DNA of 64,000 nt from Salinisphaera sp052044135 (GTDB lineage Bacteria; Pseudomonadota; Gammaproteobacteria; Nevskiales; Salinisphaeraceae), in NCBI RefSeq assembly GCF_052044135.1, contig NZ_JBQDYF010000001.1, forward strand, positions 186,001 to 250,000, written 5' to 3'. The position numbers were made by a program, and so were the translations under genes. How positions within the stretch are numbered: position 1 is the stretch's first letter; every line of letters starts with the position of its first letter. Shown here piece after piece: positions 8,902 to 17,446 of this stretch. Below the pieces are notes generated by a model, which worked only from the letters and a program-made list of their open reading frames with translations, was not told where the DNA came from and did not search any database.

Positions 8902-9735
8902 TCAGTTGTCGAACACCATGATGCCCCAGGCCAGCCGGCCGGCCGATCCGGCGTCCACCCAGTGCTGCAGGCCTTTCTTCATGTTGGCGATATAGGTCTC
9001 GGATATCCGGCCGTCGAGCTCGCCGCGGCGGGCGTCGAGTTCACGGTGGATCCGGTCATAGTGGCGCGGGACCTGCTCGGTGTGGTCCTCGAAGGTGCGC
9101 TCGGTCAGACCGCGCCGCGTCAGCTGTTCGCGGTAGAAGCCGGGCGAGCCCATGGTCTCCAGCTGAATGCGGTCAAGCACCGGCTGCAGGACCTCGGCTG
9201 CCACGCCGTCGGCCGACATCGGGTCGGTGAATACGAACACGCCGCCCGGCTTCAATACGCGCACGACCTCGTCGAGCACGCGCGGCCGATTGCCGGAATG
9301 CAGGATCGCATCCTGCGACCAGACCACATCGAAGCGGTCGGCATCAAAGGGAACATTCTCGAAATTGCCGTCGACGATGGTGACCTTGTCGTCCAGGCCG
9401 CGTTCGGCGGTCTGCCGGCGACCGCGCTCGTTCTGGACCTCGGACAGGTTCAGCGACACGACCTCGGCGCCGTATTTCCCGGCAATATAGCGGGCCGACC
9501 CGCCATAGCCGCCACCGATATCCAACACCCGGGCATCCGGGCCGAGCTTGTCGGCCACCAACTCGGCCATGCGGGCGACGGTGCGATGGCTGGCCTCGGT
9601 GACCGGCTCGTCGTCGGACTGGTACAGGCCGATGTGGATATCCTCGCCGCCCCAGAGGCTGGAGTAGAAATTATCGGCGTCGTCGCTGTTGTAGTAGTTC
9701 TGGGCGGTCCTGACCGCCTCGGAATACTCGCTCAT
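8902..9735 (-). CDS. Sarcosine/dimethylglycine N-methyltransferase
   Basis: SAM-dependent enzyme that methylates sarcosine and dimethylglycine, the last steps of glycine betaine synthesis from glycine. The 277-residue protein has the class I SAM motif LDIGGGYGGS at residues 71-80, the FDVVWSQDAILHS acceptor-side segment and the LKPGGVFVFTD strand. It has the N-terminal NFYSSLWGGEDIHIGLY block typical of the SDMT enzymes of halophiles. It lies 15 bases downstream of the glycine/sarcosine methyltransferase and ends before a strong terminator, so the two form an operon. No SAM synthetase or SAM-recycling gene is attached, unlike in some halophile betaine operons. Confidence 0.92.
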   Translation of the reverse strand: MSEYSEAVRTAQNYYNSDDADNFYSSLWGGEDIHIGLYQSDDEPVTEASHRTVARMAELVADKLGPDARVLDIGGGYGGSARYIAGKYGAEVVSLNLSEVQNERGRRQTAERGLDDKVTIVDGNFENVPFDADRFDVVWSQDAILHSGNRPRVLDEVVRVLKPGGVFVFTDPMSADGVAAEVLQPVLDRIQLETMGSPGFYREQLTRRGLTERTFEDHTEQVPRHYDRIHRELDARRGELDGRISETYIANMKKGLQHWVDAGSAGRLAWGIMVFDN

Positions 9736-9750
9736 CGGTTCCCCCTCGTT

Positions 9751-10608
9751 TTATTCGCTGACGTCGTCGTCTTCGTCGGCCGAGAGATAGCTCTTCTCCG
9801 CGACATTGATGAAGAAATCCGGATCGTCCTCGCGATAGCTCGACTGGAAATCGCCGAAGGTGGTCACGCGCTGGAAACCGACCTGGTGCATCAGGTCGTG
9901 CACATAGGCCTTGCGTAGCGGGAACATGTTCAGGTGGTAGACGGAGCCGTCGTCCGAGAATTCATAACGGAAGCGCGCCAGACCCTCGTCGACATGCTCG
10001 GGCTGGGCGGACACGCCTTCGCCGCAGTAATAGAACTTATGGCTCGGGCCGCCGGTCTTGCCGTCGAGCAGGGCATCGTAATTGCGCTGGTCGAGGATGA
10101 GGATGCCGTCGTGCTTGAGCATCGAGTAGAACTCGGCGAGCGTGCGGCGCCGGTCGTGTTCGTTGAAGATATGGGTGAAGGAGTTGCCGAGACAGATGAT
10201 CGCGTCATAGCGACCGACCATGTCGCGGGTCATCCAGCGCCAGTCGGTGTGTACGGTCTTGAGGATGAAGCCGCGCTCGCGGGCGTTATCGAACGCCTTG
10301 CTGAGCATCTGGGGGCTGCCGTCGACGCTGGCGACTTCGAAGCCGGCGCGCAGCAGCTGGACGGAATGGAAGCCGGTGCCGCAGGCTGCATCGATGACCG
10401 TCTCGCAGCCGTACTTCTTGAGTACATCGATGAAAAAACTGCCTTCGCTGGCCGCCCGGCCGTCCCAGTCGATCAGGTCGTCCCAGCGTTCGACGAAATC
10501 GTGCACGTATTCGTGCTGGTAGTGGTCGGTTTCGCGGATTTCGGTCGGCTGGTCGCCAAAGTCCTGCGTGCGTTGAAACATGGGATCGACCGTGGGATCG
10601 CTAGTCAT
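9751..10608 (-). CDS. Glycine/sarcosine N-methyltransferase
   Basis: SAM-dependent methyltransferase that converts glycine to sarcosine and then dimethylglycine, supplying the next enzyme for betaine, a major compatible solute. The SAM motif DAACGTGFHS starts at residue 73. Downstream LGNSFTHIF and LDQRNYD match the GSMT family. The ATG at 10608 is chosen because GGAGG (plus-strand CCTCC at 10618-10622) stands 9 bases upstream on the minus strand. The open frame reaching back to 10809 is Arg/Pro-rich and unlike the family. This gives 285 residues. The promoter should lie in the 254-base gap before the divergent DNA ligase; I see no clear operator there. Confidence 0.93.
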   Translation of the reverse strand: MTSDPTVDPMFQRTQDFGDQPTEIRETDHYQHEYVHDFVERWDDLIDWDGRAASEGSFFIDVLKKYGCETVIDAACGTGFHSVQLLRAGFEVASVDGSPQMLSKAFDNARERGFILKTVHTDWRWMTRDMVGRYDAIICLGNSFTHIFNEHDRRRTLAEFYSMLKHDGILILDQRNYDALLDGKTGGPSHKFYYCGEGVSAQPEHVDEGLARFRYEFSDDGSVYHLNMFPLRKAYVHDLMHQVGFQRVTTFGDFQSSYREDDPDFFINVAEKSYLSADEDDDVSE

Positions 10609-10862
10609 ACGCAAATGCCTCCGTAGCAGCCGTTGCAGCGCTTCAAGCGCCGGCCGCGAGCTTTTCAAATGATGCCCTGTCACCGTATGCACAGACCGCA
10701 CCGACTTCAATTTGCCGCGCACCCCGCTGCGCGCGGGCCGGCCCGCGTTGATCGCGCTGCAAGCCTGTCTGGACAAGGCATCCGCAGGAATACGGAGTTG
10801 ACAAGTCAATCGTGTACGGCCGATTTGAATCGGGCTGTCATCTGCGCAAACAATATTGCTTG

Positions 10863-12494
10863 ATGCAGCTATTTACCGCCCTCTACGCACGTCTCGATGC
10901 CACCACGGCGACCAACTCGAAGGTGGCTGCGATGCGCGATTACTTCGCCGAAGCGCCGCCGGCCGATGCCGCCTGGGCGGTATCATTCCTCTGCGGACGG
11001 CGGATCAAGCGGCTGATCGCCGGGCCGAAGCTGCGGGAATGGGTGGCCGAGGCGATCGACATGCCGATGTGGCTGGTCGAGGAGAGTTATGCGGCGGTCG
11101 GCGATTCGGCCGAAACCATGACGCTGTTGCTCGACCAGATCGGCTCGAGCGAGGCCGGGCTCGACGTGCCGCTGCACGAGTGGGTCGAGAACCGCATTCT
11201 GCCGCTCAAAAACCTCAGCGAGGCCGAACAGAAAGCATGTTTGTACGGCTATTGGCGCGAACTGCCGACCGAGGCACGTTTCACGCTCAACAAACTGCTC
11301 ACCGGCGCCTTCCGTGTGGGCGTCTCGCGGCGGCTGGTCACGCGGGCGCTCGCCGAATATGCCGGCATCGAGCCGGCCCGGTTGGCCCGTCGATTGATGG
11401 GACGCTGGCAACCCACCCCGGAATTCTTCGAGCGCCTGGTCGACCCTGAGGACCACGGTGAGGATGCGGCGCAGCCGTACCCGTTCTTCCTGGCCTCGCC
11501 GATCGAGAATGCGCCGATCGAGACGATCGCCGACCTCGGCCCGGCCGGAAACTGGCACGCCGAATGGAAATGGGACGGCATCCGGGCCCAGCTCATCCGG
11601 CGTGCTGGAGAATGTCATATCTGGTCGCGCGGCGAGGACTTGATGGAAGGCCGCTTTCCGGAACTGGAGGCCGCCGCGGCCGCGCTGCCCGACGGCTGTG
11701 TGCTGGACGGCGAGATCCTGGCCTGGGCCGCCGGCGACAGCCTGCCGCTGCCGTTCGCCCGCCTGCAGCGCCGTATCGGCCGGCTCAAGCCCTCGGCCAA
11801 CATGCAGCAAAAACATCCGGTGCGGTTCTTTGCCTACGACCTGATGGAACACGAAGGCGTCGACATCCGTGAACAGCCGCTGGAGGATCGGCGGGCGCGC
11901 CTGGGCGACGTGCTCGTTGGCATCGACGAACGCATCGCGCTATCGGAAAGCCTGGCCGCCGGCTCCTGGGACGAACTCGCCGCCCTGCGCGAGCGCGCCC
12001 GCGAATATGCCACCGAGGGTTTCGTGCTCAAACGGCTTGGCTCGCCGTATCGGGTCGGGCGCATACGCGGCGATTGGTGGAAATGGAAGATCGATCCGTT
12101 TTCGGTGGATGCGGTACTGCTCTATGCCCAGCCGGGCTCGGGCCGGCGTTCGAACCTGTTGACCGACTATACCTTCGCCGTCTGGGACGGCGACGCGTTG
12201 GTGCCGTTCGCCAAGGCCTACTCCGGGCTTACCGACAAAGAGATTCGCCAGGTGGATGCCTGGATCCGAAAAAACACCAAAGAGCGTTTCGGCCCGGTGC
12301 GCTCGGTGACGCCGCAACATGTCTTCGAGCTGCATTTCGAGGGCATCCAGGCCTCGAACCGGCATAAATCCGGTATTGCCGTGCGCTTCCCGCGCATCGC
12401 CCGCTGGCGTACTGACAAGCCGCTGGAAGAGGCGGATACGCTCGACAATGTCAAGGCGCTGCTGCCGCCCAGCGAACGCGCCGAACTCGGCTGA
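10863..12494 (+). CDS. ATP-dependent DNA ligase, cisplatin-response type
   Basis: Seals DNA nicks through a lysyl-AMP intermediate. The adenylation motif EWKWDGIR places the nucleotide-attached lysine at residue 236. The DGEIL, GFVLKR and WWKWK motifs follow, then an OB-fold C-terminus. The ~200-residue alpha-helical N-terminal domain and total of 543 residues fit the bacterial ligase family found in a repair cluster with an exonuclease, a DEXH helicase and the PdeM nuclease. Here the helicase and PdeM lie 7-11 kb away and no exonuclease is adjacent. The ATG at 10863 is preferred to an upstream GTG at 10812; neither has a good ribosome site. A TTGACA at 10798 could be a -35 box. Confidence 0.92.
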   Translation: MQLFTALYARLDATTATNSKVAAMRDYFAEAPPADAAWAVSFLCGRRIKRLIAGPKLREWVAEAIDMPMWLVEESYAAVGDSAETMTLLLDQIGSSEAGLDVPLHEWVENRILPLKNLSEAEQKACLYGYWRELPTEARFTLNKLLTGAFRVGVSRRLVTRALAEYAGIEPARLARRLMGRWQPTPEFFERLVDPEDHGEDAAQPYPFFLASPIENAPIETIADLGPAGNWHAEWKWDGIRAQLIRRAGECHIWSRGEDLMEGRFPELEAAAAALPDGCVLDGEILAWAAGDSLPLPFARLQRRIGRLKPSANMQQKHPVRFFAYDLMEHEGVDIREQPLEDRRARLGDVLVGIDERIALSESLAAGSWDELAALRERAREYATEGFVLKRLGSPYRVGRIRGDWWKWKIDPFSVDAVLLYAQPGSGRRSNLLTDYTFAVWDGDALVPFAKAYSGLTDKEIRQVDAWIRKNTKERFGPVRSVTPQHVFELHFEGIQASNRHKSGIAVRFPRIARWRTDKPLEEADTLDNVKALLPPSERAELG

Positions 12495-12562
12495 ACGCGA
12501 TGGTCTGTTGTCGTGTCCGGTTCCGGTAGCATCGCGGCTTCAAGGCGAAGCGGGCGTGGCCG

Positions 12563-13471
12563 ATGAGTTTTTCCTTCCAGCAACTGCGTTATTTCGTGGC
12601 CGTGGCCGAGATCGGTTCGATCTCCGGTGCGGCGCGCGAGTTGTTTGCCTCGCAGTCGACGATCACCGAGGCGATCAAGTCGCTGGAGTCGGACCTGGGC
12701 GTGACGCTGGTGCAGCGCCATGCCCGCGGCATGGCGCTCACCCATCGCGGCCATACCTTCCTGCGTCATGCCCAGCGTATTCTGGCCGAGGTCAGCCATG
12801 CACGATCGGCGTTCAACGCCGGGCGCCAGCGCATCACGGGTACGCTCAATCTGGGCGTCACGTCTCTGGTGGCCGGCTACGCGCTGCCGGAACTGCTGGC
12901 GCGCTATCGACGGGCATTCCCGGCCACCGCGGTGTCGGTGTATGAAGACAGCCCCGAATATCTCGAGCATTTCCTGCTGGGCGGCGAACTCGACGTGGCG
13001 TTGTTATTCCTGTCGGCGCTTGGCGAGCCTTCGGCATTCAACAGCGCGGTGATTCAGCGTTACCCTTTCCGGCTCTGGGTGCCGTTCGGCCACCGCCTGG
13101 CCGAGGAAGGGCGGGTACAGCGCGCCCGGCTGGTCGACGAGCACTATGTCCTGCTCAATCTCGACGAAATCCAGGCTTCGACCGAAGCGTTATGGCGCGA
13201 CATGCGCCAGACGCCGCGCATCGCGTATCGCACGACCTCGGTGGAGGCCGTGCGCAGCCTCATCGCAACCGGCGCCGGCGTGTCGGTGTTACCCGATCTG
13301 ATGTACCGCCCCTGGTCGCTGGAAGGCGATCGCATCGGCGTGGCCGAGTTGGTCGATGCGCTGGAGCCGGTAGCGGTCGGCGTGGTTTCGCGTCGCGGCA
13401 CGCGGCTGTCGGCGGCAGCGTCGGCCTTCGTGGAGATGGCGCTTGAAAAGACTTCGCCCGGGCCCGGCTGA
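12563..13471 (+). CDS. LysR-type regulator of the polyamine operon
   Basis: A 302-residue LysR-type regulator. The N-terminal winged helix (LRYFVAVAEIGSISGAA, then SQSTITEAIKSLE) is followed by a periplasmic-binding-like effector domain from about residue 90. It lies directly upstream of, and on the same strand as, the aldehyde dehydrogenase/polyamine ABC genes, separated by 190 bases that contain a GTTAT-N4-ATAAC palindrome. Control of that operon by a polyamine or its aldehyde is a reasonable inference from position. The effector is unknown. Confidence 0.88.
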   Translation: MSFSFQQLRYFVAVAEIGSISGAARELFASQSTITEAIKSLESDLGVTLVQRHARGMALTHRGHTFLRHAQRILAEVSHARSAFNAGRQRITGTLNLGVTSLVAGYALPELLARYRRAFPATAVSVYEDSPEYLEHFLLGGELDVALLFLSALGEPSAFNSAVIQRYPFRLWVPFGHRLAEEGRVQRARLVDEHYVLLNLDEIQASTEALWRDMRQTPRIAYRTTSVEAVRSLIATGAGVSVLPDLMYRPWSLEGDRIGVAELVDALEPVAVGVVSRRGTRLSAAASAFVEMALEKTSPGPG

Positions 13472-13563
13472 ATCGCAGCCGGTTGGGTCGACCGGCGCAT
13501 TTGAATGCAGGTCTTTGTCGGGGCATAGGTTTCGTTTTTTCCGATAGCGCTTTTCTATTTTTT

Positions 13564-13577
13564 GTTATTGCGATAAC
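13564..13577. promoter_or_regulatory. Candidate LysR box upstream of the polyamine operon
   Basis: The 14-base palindrome GTTATTGCGATAAC (GTTAT, 4-base spacer, ATAAC) sits in a T-rich stretch 84 bases before the aldehyde dehydrogenase start. Its size and position suit a LysR-type recognition site. Confidence 0.45.
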
Positions 13578-13660
13578 GCGGCGCGTTTGCGGATACTCGA
13601 ATGAACACGGATTGACGCGGGATGCTGCGTCTGATCCGCGATCATTCGAGGAGAGCAGGC

Positions 13661-15109
13661 ATGCAGCAGGGCGGCCAGAACAATGTCCCCACCGCGCTCC
13701 TGATCGGCGACGAGAACGTCGCCGGCCAGGGCGATTCCGAGACCATTCTCAACCCGTTCACAGGGGCGGCGATCGGTGCGATCCCCGAGGCCACTGCCGG
13801 CCAGGTCGATGCCGCGGTGGCAGCCGCGCGAGCCGCGTTCGAGCCCTGGTCGCGCCGTACGCCGGGCGATCGCTCGGCGGTACTGCTGGCGCTGGCCGAT
13901 GTGATCGAGCGGCATGCCGACGAGTTCGTGCGACTGGAAGCCATGAACTGCGGCAAGCCGGCACATATCGTGGCCGCCGAGGAGTTGCCGGCGACCGTGG
14001 ATGTGATTCGCTTTTTCGCCGGGGCGGCGCGCTGCATGTCGACCAGCGCGGCCGGCGAATACATGGCCGGCTACACCTCGATGGTGCGGCGCGACGCGGT
14101 CGGCGTGATCGGTTCCATCGTGCCCTGGAACTACCCGTTGATGATGGCCGCCTGGAAATTCGCCCCGGCGCTGGCGGCCGGCAATACGGTGGTCCTCAAA
14201 CCCTCCGAACAGACGCCGCTGACCGCGCTGCTGCTGGCGAAGATCGCCGGCGATGCGCTGCCGGCGGGCGTGCTCAACATCGTCACCGGGCGCGGCGAGA
14301 CGGTCGGCGATCGGCTGGTAAACCACGATGGCATCGACATGGTCTCGCTGACCGGCGATATCGCCACCGGCAAGAAGATCCTGACGGCTGCCTCCAAGAG
14401 CGTGAAGCGCACCCATCTGGAACTGGGCGGCAAGGCGCCGGTGGTGGTGTTCGACGATGCCGATCTGGCGGCGGTGGTCGAGGGCGTGCGCACCTTCGGC
14501 TATTTCAACGCCGGCCAGGACTGTACGGCCGCCTGTCGCGTCTATGCCGGGCCGAAGATCTACGACCGGCTGGTCGCGGATCTGTCGTCGGCGGTTTCCG
14601 GCATCGCCTATGGCCGGTCCGAGGATGCCGCCAACGAGATCCCGCCACTGATCTCCGCGCGCCAGCGTGATCGGGTGGCCAGTTTCGTCGAGCGCGCCTC
14701 TGAACTGCGGCATACCGAGATCACCACCGGCGGCCGGGTTGCCGACGGCGATGGCTTCTTCTACCAGCCGACCGTGATCGCCGGCGCGCTGCAGGAAGAC
14801 GAGATCGTGCGCCGCGAGGTGTTCGGGCCGGTGGTGTCGGTCACGCGTTTCGACCACGACGATCAGGCGATCGCCTGGGCCAACGACTCCAGTTACGGTC
14901 TGGCTTCGTCGGTGTGGACGGCCGACGTCGGCCGGGCGATGGATGCGTCGGCCCGCATGCGCTATGGCTGCACGTGGGTGAACTGCCACTTCATGCTCTG
15001 CAACGAAATGCCCCACGGCGGCATCAAGCAGTCCGGCTATGGCAAGGATATGTCGATGTATTCGCTGGAGGATTACACCGCCGTCCGGCACGTCATGGTC
15101 AAGCATTGA
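13661..15109 (+). CDS. NAD-dependent aldehyde dehydrogenase, gamma-aminobutyraldehyde type
   Basis: A 482-residue aldehyde dehydrogenase with catalytic Cys288 (GQDCTA) and general base Glu254 (LELGG), 34 residues apart as usual. PWNYPLMMA and the LTGDIATG nucleotide-binding loop are also present. Linkage to a YdcSTUV-like polyamine transporter mirrors E. coli ydcSTUVW, where the enzyme oxidises 4-aminobutyraldehyde to GABA in putrescine catabolism. That substrate is therefore likely but not proven. The ATG at 13661 has a strong GAGGAGA upstream. It overlaps the next start by one base (TGATG), which suggests translational coupling. No putrescine aminotransferase is in the window. Confidence 0.86.
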   Translation: MQQGGQNNVPTALLIGDENVAGQGDSETILNPFTGAAIGAIPEATAGQVDAAVAAARAAFEPWSRRTPGDRSAVLLALADVIERHADEFVRLEAMNCGKPAHIVAAEELPATVDVIRFFAGAARCMSTSAAGEYMAGYTSMVRRDAVGVIGSIVPWNYPLMMAAWKFAPALAAGNTVVLKPSEQTPLTALLLAKIAGDALPAGVLNIVTGRGETVGDRLVNHDGIDMVSLTGDIATGKKILTAASKSVKRTHLELGGKAPVVVFDDADLAAVVEGVRTFGYFNAGQDCTAACRVYAGPKIYDRLVADLSSAVSGIAYGRSEDAANEIPPLISARQRDRVASFVERASELRHTEITTGGRVADGDGFFYQPTVIAGALQEDEIVRREVFGPVVSVTRFDHDDQAIAWANDSSYGLASSVWTADVGRAMDASARMRYGCTWVNCHFMLCNEMPHGGIKQSGYGKDMSMYSLEDYTAVRHVMVKH

Positions 15110-16158
15110 TGAACGGCTCCGCGCCCGCTCGCGCAACCGTCACGGCCGACGACAGCATCGTCCGGCTGGCCGGCGTCGGCAAGACGTTTGGCGCCACGGT
15201 GGCGGTGGAAACGCTGAATCTTGATATCCGGCGTGGTGAGTTCTTCACGCTGCTCGGCCCGTCGGGCTCGGGCAAGACGACGACCCTGCGCATGATCGCG
15301 GGTTTCGAGCGGCCGAGTGCCGGCACGATCGATATCGACGGGCGCGATGTGACCAAAACAGCGCCCTATGACCGCGATATCAACACGATCTTCCAGGACT
15401 ATGCGCTGTTCCCGCACATGAGTGTGGCCAAGAACGTGGCCTACGGCCTGCAGGCCAAGCGGGTCGGCCGGCGCGAGATTCCGCAGCGCGTGGCCGAGGC
15501 CCTGCGGGCGGTGCGGCTGGAGAACTACGGCGAGCGCAATCCGGCGCAGCTCTCCGGCGGTCAGCGCCAGCGCGTCGCACTCGCCCGGGCGATCGTCAAC
15601 CGACCACGGGTGCTGCTGCTCGACGAGCCGCTCGGTGCGCTCGATCTTAAGTTGCGCCAGGAGATGCAGCACGAGCTCAAACGCATTCAGGCCGAGGTGG
15701 CGATCACTTTCATCTACGTAACCCACGACCAGGAAGAAGCGTTGACCATGAGCGATCGCATCGCCGTGTTCAACGAAGGCCGCATCGAACAGATCGGGGA
15801 CCCGGTGGCGCTTTACGAGCGGCCGGCAAGCGAATTCGTGGCCAACTTCGTGGGGACATCGAATTTCGTCAAGCGTGGCGGTGCCCGTTTTGTGCTGCGG
15901 CCGGAGAAGATCCGGCTGGCCCTCCATGCCGAGGCGTTCGCCGCCGACGGCTGGCAGGTCGAGCCGGGACGGATCGAGTTCAAGGAATTCGTGGGCATGT
16001 TCGCGCGCTATACGGTCGCGCTCGATGCCGGCGAGCGGGTCGTGGTGACCGAACAGAATCTACCGGGGCACTCGGTCTTCGACCGCGTGGCCGCGGGGGA
16101 CGCCGTGCACGTCGCATGGCACCGGGACAGCCTGTATGCGCTGCCCGGCGACGTTTGA
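15109..16158 (+). CDS. Polyamine-type ABC transporter ATPase
   Basis: Cytosolic ATPase subunit of a spermidine/putrescine-type importer, 349 residues. The Walker A motif is GPSGSGKTT (residues 50-58), the signature is LSGGQ, Walker B is LLLDEP and the switch His follows in YVTHDQEEA. A C-terminal TOBE-like domain carries FVLRPEKIRL. The start overlaps the aldehyde dehydrogenase stop. Gene order (dehydrogenase, ATPase, binding protein, two permeases) resembles the ydc polyamine cluster of enterobacteria, with the dehydrogenase moved to the front. Substrate is inferred from this context. Confidence 0.9.
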   Translation: MNGSAPARATVTADDSIVRLAGVGKTFGATVAVETLNLDIRRGEFFTLLGPSGSGKTTTLRMIAGFERPSAGTIDIDGRDVTKTAPYDRDINTIFQDYALFPHMSVAKNVAYGLQAKRVGRREIPQRVAEALRAVRLENYGERNPAQLSGGQRQRVALARAIVNRPRVLLLDEPLGALDLKLRQEMQHELKRIQAEVAITFIYVTHDQEEALTMSDRIAVFNEGRIEQIGDPVALYERPASEFVANFVGTSNFVKRGGARFVLRPEKIRLALHAEAFAADGWQVEPGRIEFKEFVGMFARYTVALDAGERVVVTEQNLPGHSVFDRVAAGDAVHVAWHRDSLYALPGDV

Positions 16159-16175
16159 CTTAACAATCTGGGTGA

Positions 16176-16192
16176 CTCGGACAGTGTCCGAG
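16176..16192 (+). promoter_or_regulatory. Intercistronic hairpin before the binding-protein gene
   Basis: CTCGGAC-AGT-GTCCGAG is a perfect 7-bp stem with a 3-base loop. It lies just before the GGGAGGG ribosome site of the binding-protein gene. It may protect the 5' end of a processed mRNA and so raise binding-protein output; this is inference. Confidence 0.5.
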
Positions 16193-16205
16193 GGAGGGTG
16201 GATCG

Positions 16206-17387
16206 ATGAAAATAATACGTAATCGGGTTTCAACGGCCGTGGCCGGCGGCATGACGGCGGTATGGCTCACGCTGGGCGTGGCGGCCACGGCGGCCACGGC
16301 GGCCACGGCGGCGCCGGTCAAGGCCGATTATCCGGCCAAGGTGGGCAAGGGCGAGGGCCAGCTCAATCTGGTGGCCTGGGAAGGCTACGCCCAGGATGAA
16401 TGGGTCAAACCATTCGAGAAACAGACCGGCTGCATGGTGCATCGAAAATATGCCGGTTCCTCGGACGAGATGGTCGCGCTCATGCGCCAGGGCGGCGGCG
16501 GCGAATATGATCTCGTGTCGGCCTCAGGCGATGCCTCGCTGCGGCTGATCTACGGCGGCGATGTGCAGCCGGTGAGCGTGAAGCTGATCCCGGCCTGGCA
16601 GGATTTCCTGCCGCAGCTGAAATCGCCGCCGAACAACACGGTCAACGGCCTGCACTACGGCGTGTCCTACGAGTGGGGCCCGAACGTGCTGCTCTACAAC
16701 AGCAAGAAGGTCAGCCCGAAACCGGCCAGCTGGGATGCGATCTACAGCGCGGACCACAAGGGCCAGATCACGGTGCCCGACAACCCGATCCAGATCGCGG
16801 ACGCCGCGCTCTATTTGAAAGCCCACAAGCCGGAGCTGGGCATCAAGGATCCCTACGAGCTCACGCAGAAACAGCTCGCCGCGGCGGTCGATCTGCTGCA
16901 GAAGCAACGGCCGCTGATCAAGAAATACTGGGCCCAGGCCTCGGACGAGATCGAGCTGTTCAAGAACGGCGACGCGGTGGTGGGTGCGGCCTGGCCGTAC
17001 ATGACCAACGCGCTGCAAAAAGACGGCGTGCCGGTCGCGGACACCATCCCGAAGGAGGGCGCGACCGGCTGGTCGGATACCTGGATGCTGTCGGCCCACG
17101 CCAAGCACCCGAACTGTGCCTACAAGTGGATGCAGTATGTCTCCACGCCCAAGGTACAGGCCGAACAGGCCATCTATTTCGGCGAGACGCCGGCCAACAA
17201 ACAGGCCTGCAGCGCGATGGACAAGATCCAGGATGGCGCCTGCCACAAGTTCCATCTCGATGCGCCGTCGTCCTACTTCGACCAGATCTATTTCTGGAAG
17301 ACGCCGCGCACCCAATGCGCCGATGGCCAGCACGACTGCACCAGTTATCGCGACTGGCAGCGGGCCTGGCAGCGGGTGAAAGGCTAG
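16206..17387 (+). CDS. Polyamine-type periplasmic binding protein (YdcS/PotD-like)
   Basis: A 393-residue extracytoplasmic solute-binding protein. An N-terminal signal peptide (residues 1-36) contains an unusual ATAATAATAA run encoded by a 9-base tandem repeat. The mature part has LNLVAWEGYAQDEW near its start, typical of the spermidine/putrescine binding group. There are several cysteines in the C-terminal third, which could form disulfides in the periplasm. It sits between the ATPase and permease genes, with a hairpin on each side that would favour higher expression of this subunit. Ligand is inferred as putrescine or a related polyamine. Confidence 0.88.
   Translation: MKIIRNRVSTAVAGGMTAVWLTLGVAATAATAATAAPVKADYPAKVGKGEGQLNLVAWEGYAQDEWVKPFEKQTGCMVHRKYAGSSDEMVALMRQGGGGEYDLVSASGDASLRLIYGGDVQPVSVKLIPAWQDFLPQLKSPPNNTVNGLHYGVSYEWGPNVLLYNSKKVSPKPASWDAIYSADHKGQITVPDNPIQIADAALYLKAHKPELGIKDPYELTQKQLAAAVDLLQKQRPLIKKYWAQASDEIELFKNGDAVVGAAWPYMTNALQKDGVPVADTIPKEGATGWSDTWMLSAHAKHPNCAYKWMQYVSTPKVQAEQAIYFGETPANKQACSAMDKIQDGACHKFHLDAPSSYFDQIYFWKTPRTQCADGQHDCTSYRDWQRAWQRVKG
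16281..16313 (+). repeat. 9-base tandem repeat in the signal peptide
   Basis: Three perfect copies of GCGGCCACG (16281-16307) plus a partial fourth encode Ala-Ala-Thr units in the hydrophobic core and cleavage region of the binding-protein signal peptide. Unit changes would keep the reading frame. Confidence 0.85.
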
Positions 17388-17395
17388 CGATGTGG

Positions 17396-17423
17396 GGCCG
17401 GCCGCTGCGAAAAGCGGTCGGCC
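17396..17423 (+). promoter_or_regulatory. Intercistronic hairpin after the binding-protein gene
   Basis: GGCCG-G-CCGCT pairs with AGCGG-T-CGGCC around a short A-rich loop in the 59-base gap before the first permease. There is no T-run, so mRNA stabilisation or partial termination is likelier than full termination. Confidence 0.55.
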
Positions 17424-17446
17424 GGTCGCGAACAGGGGAGCAGGGC

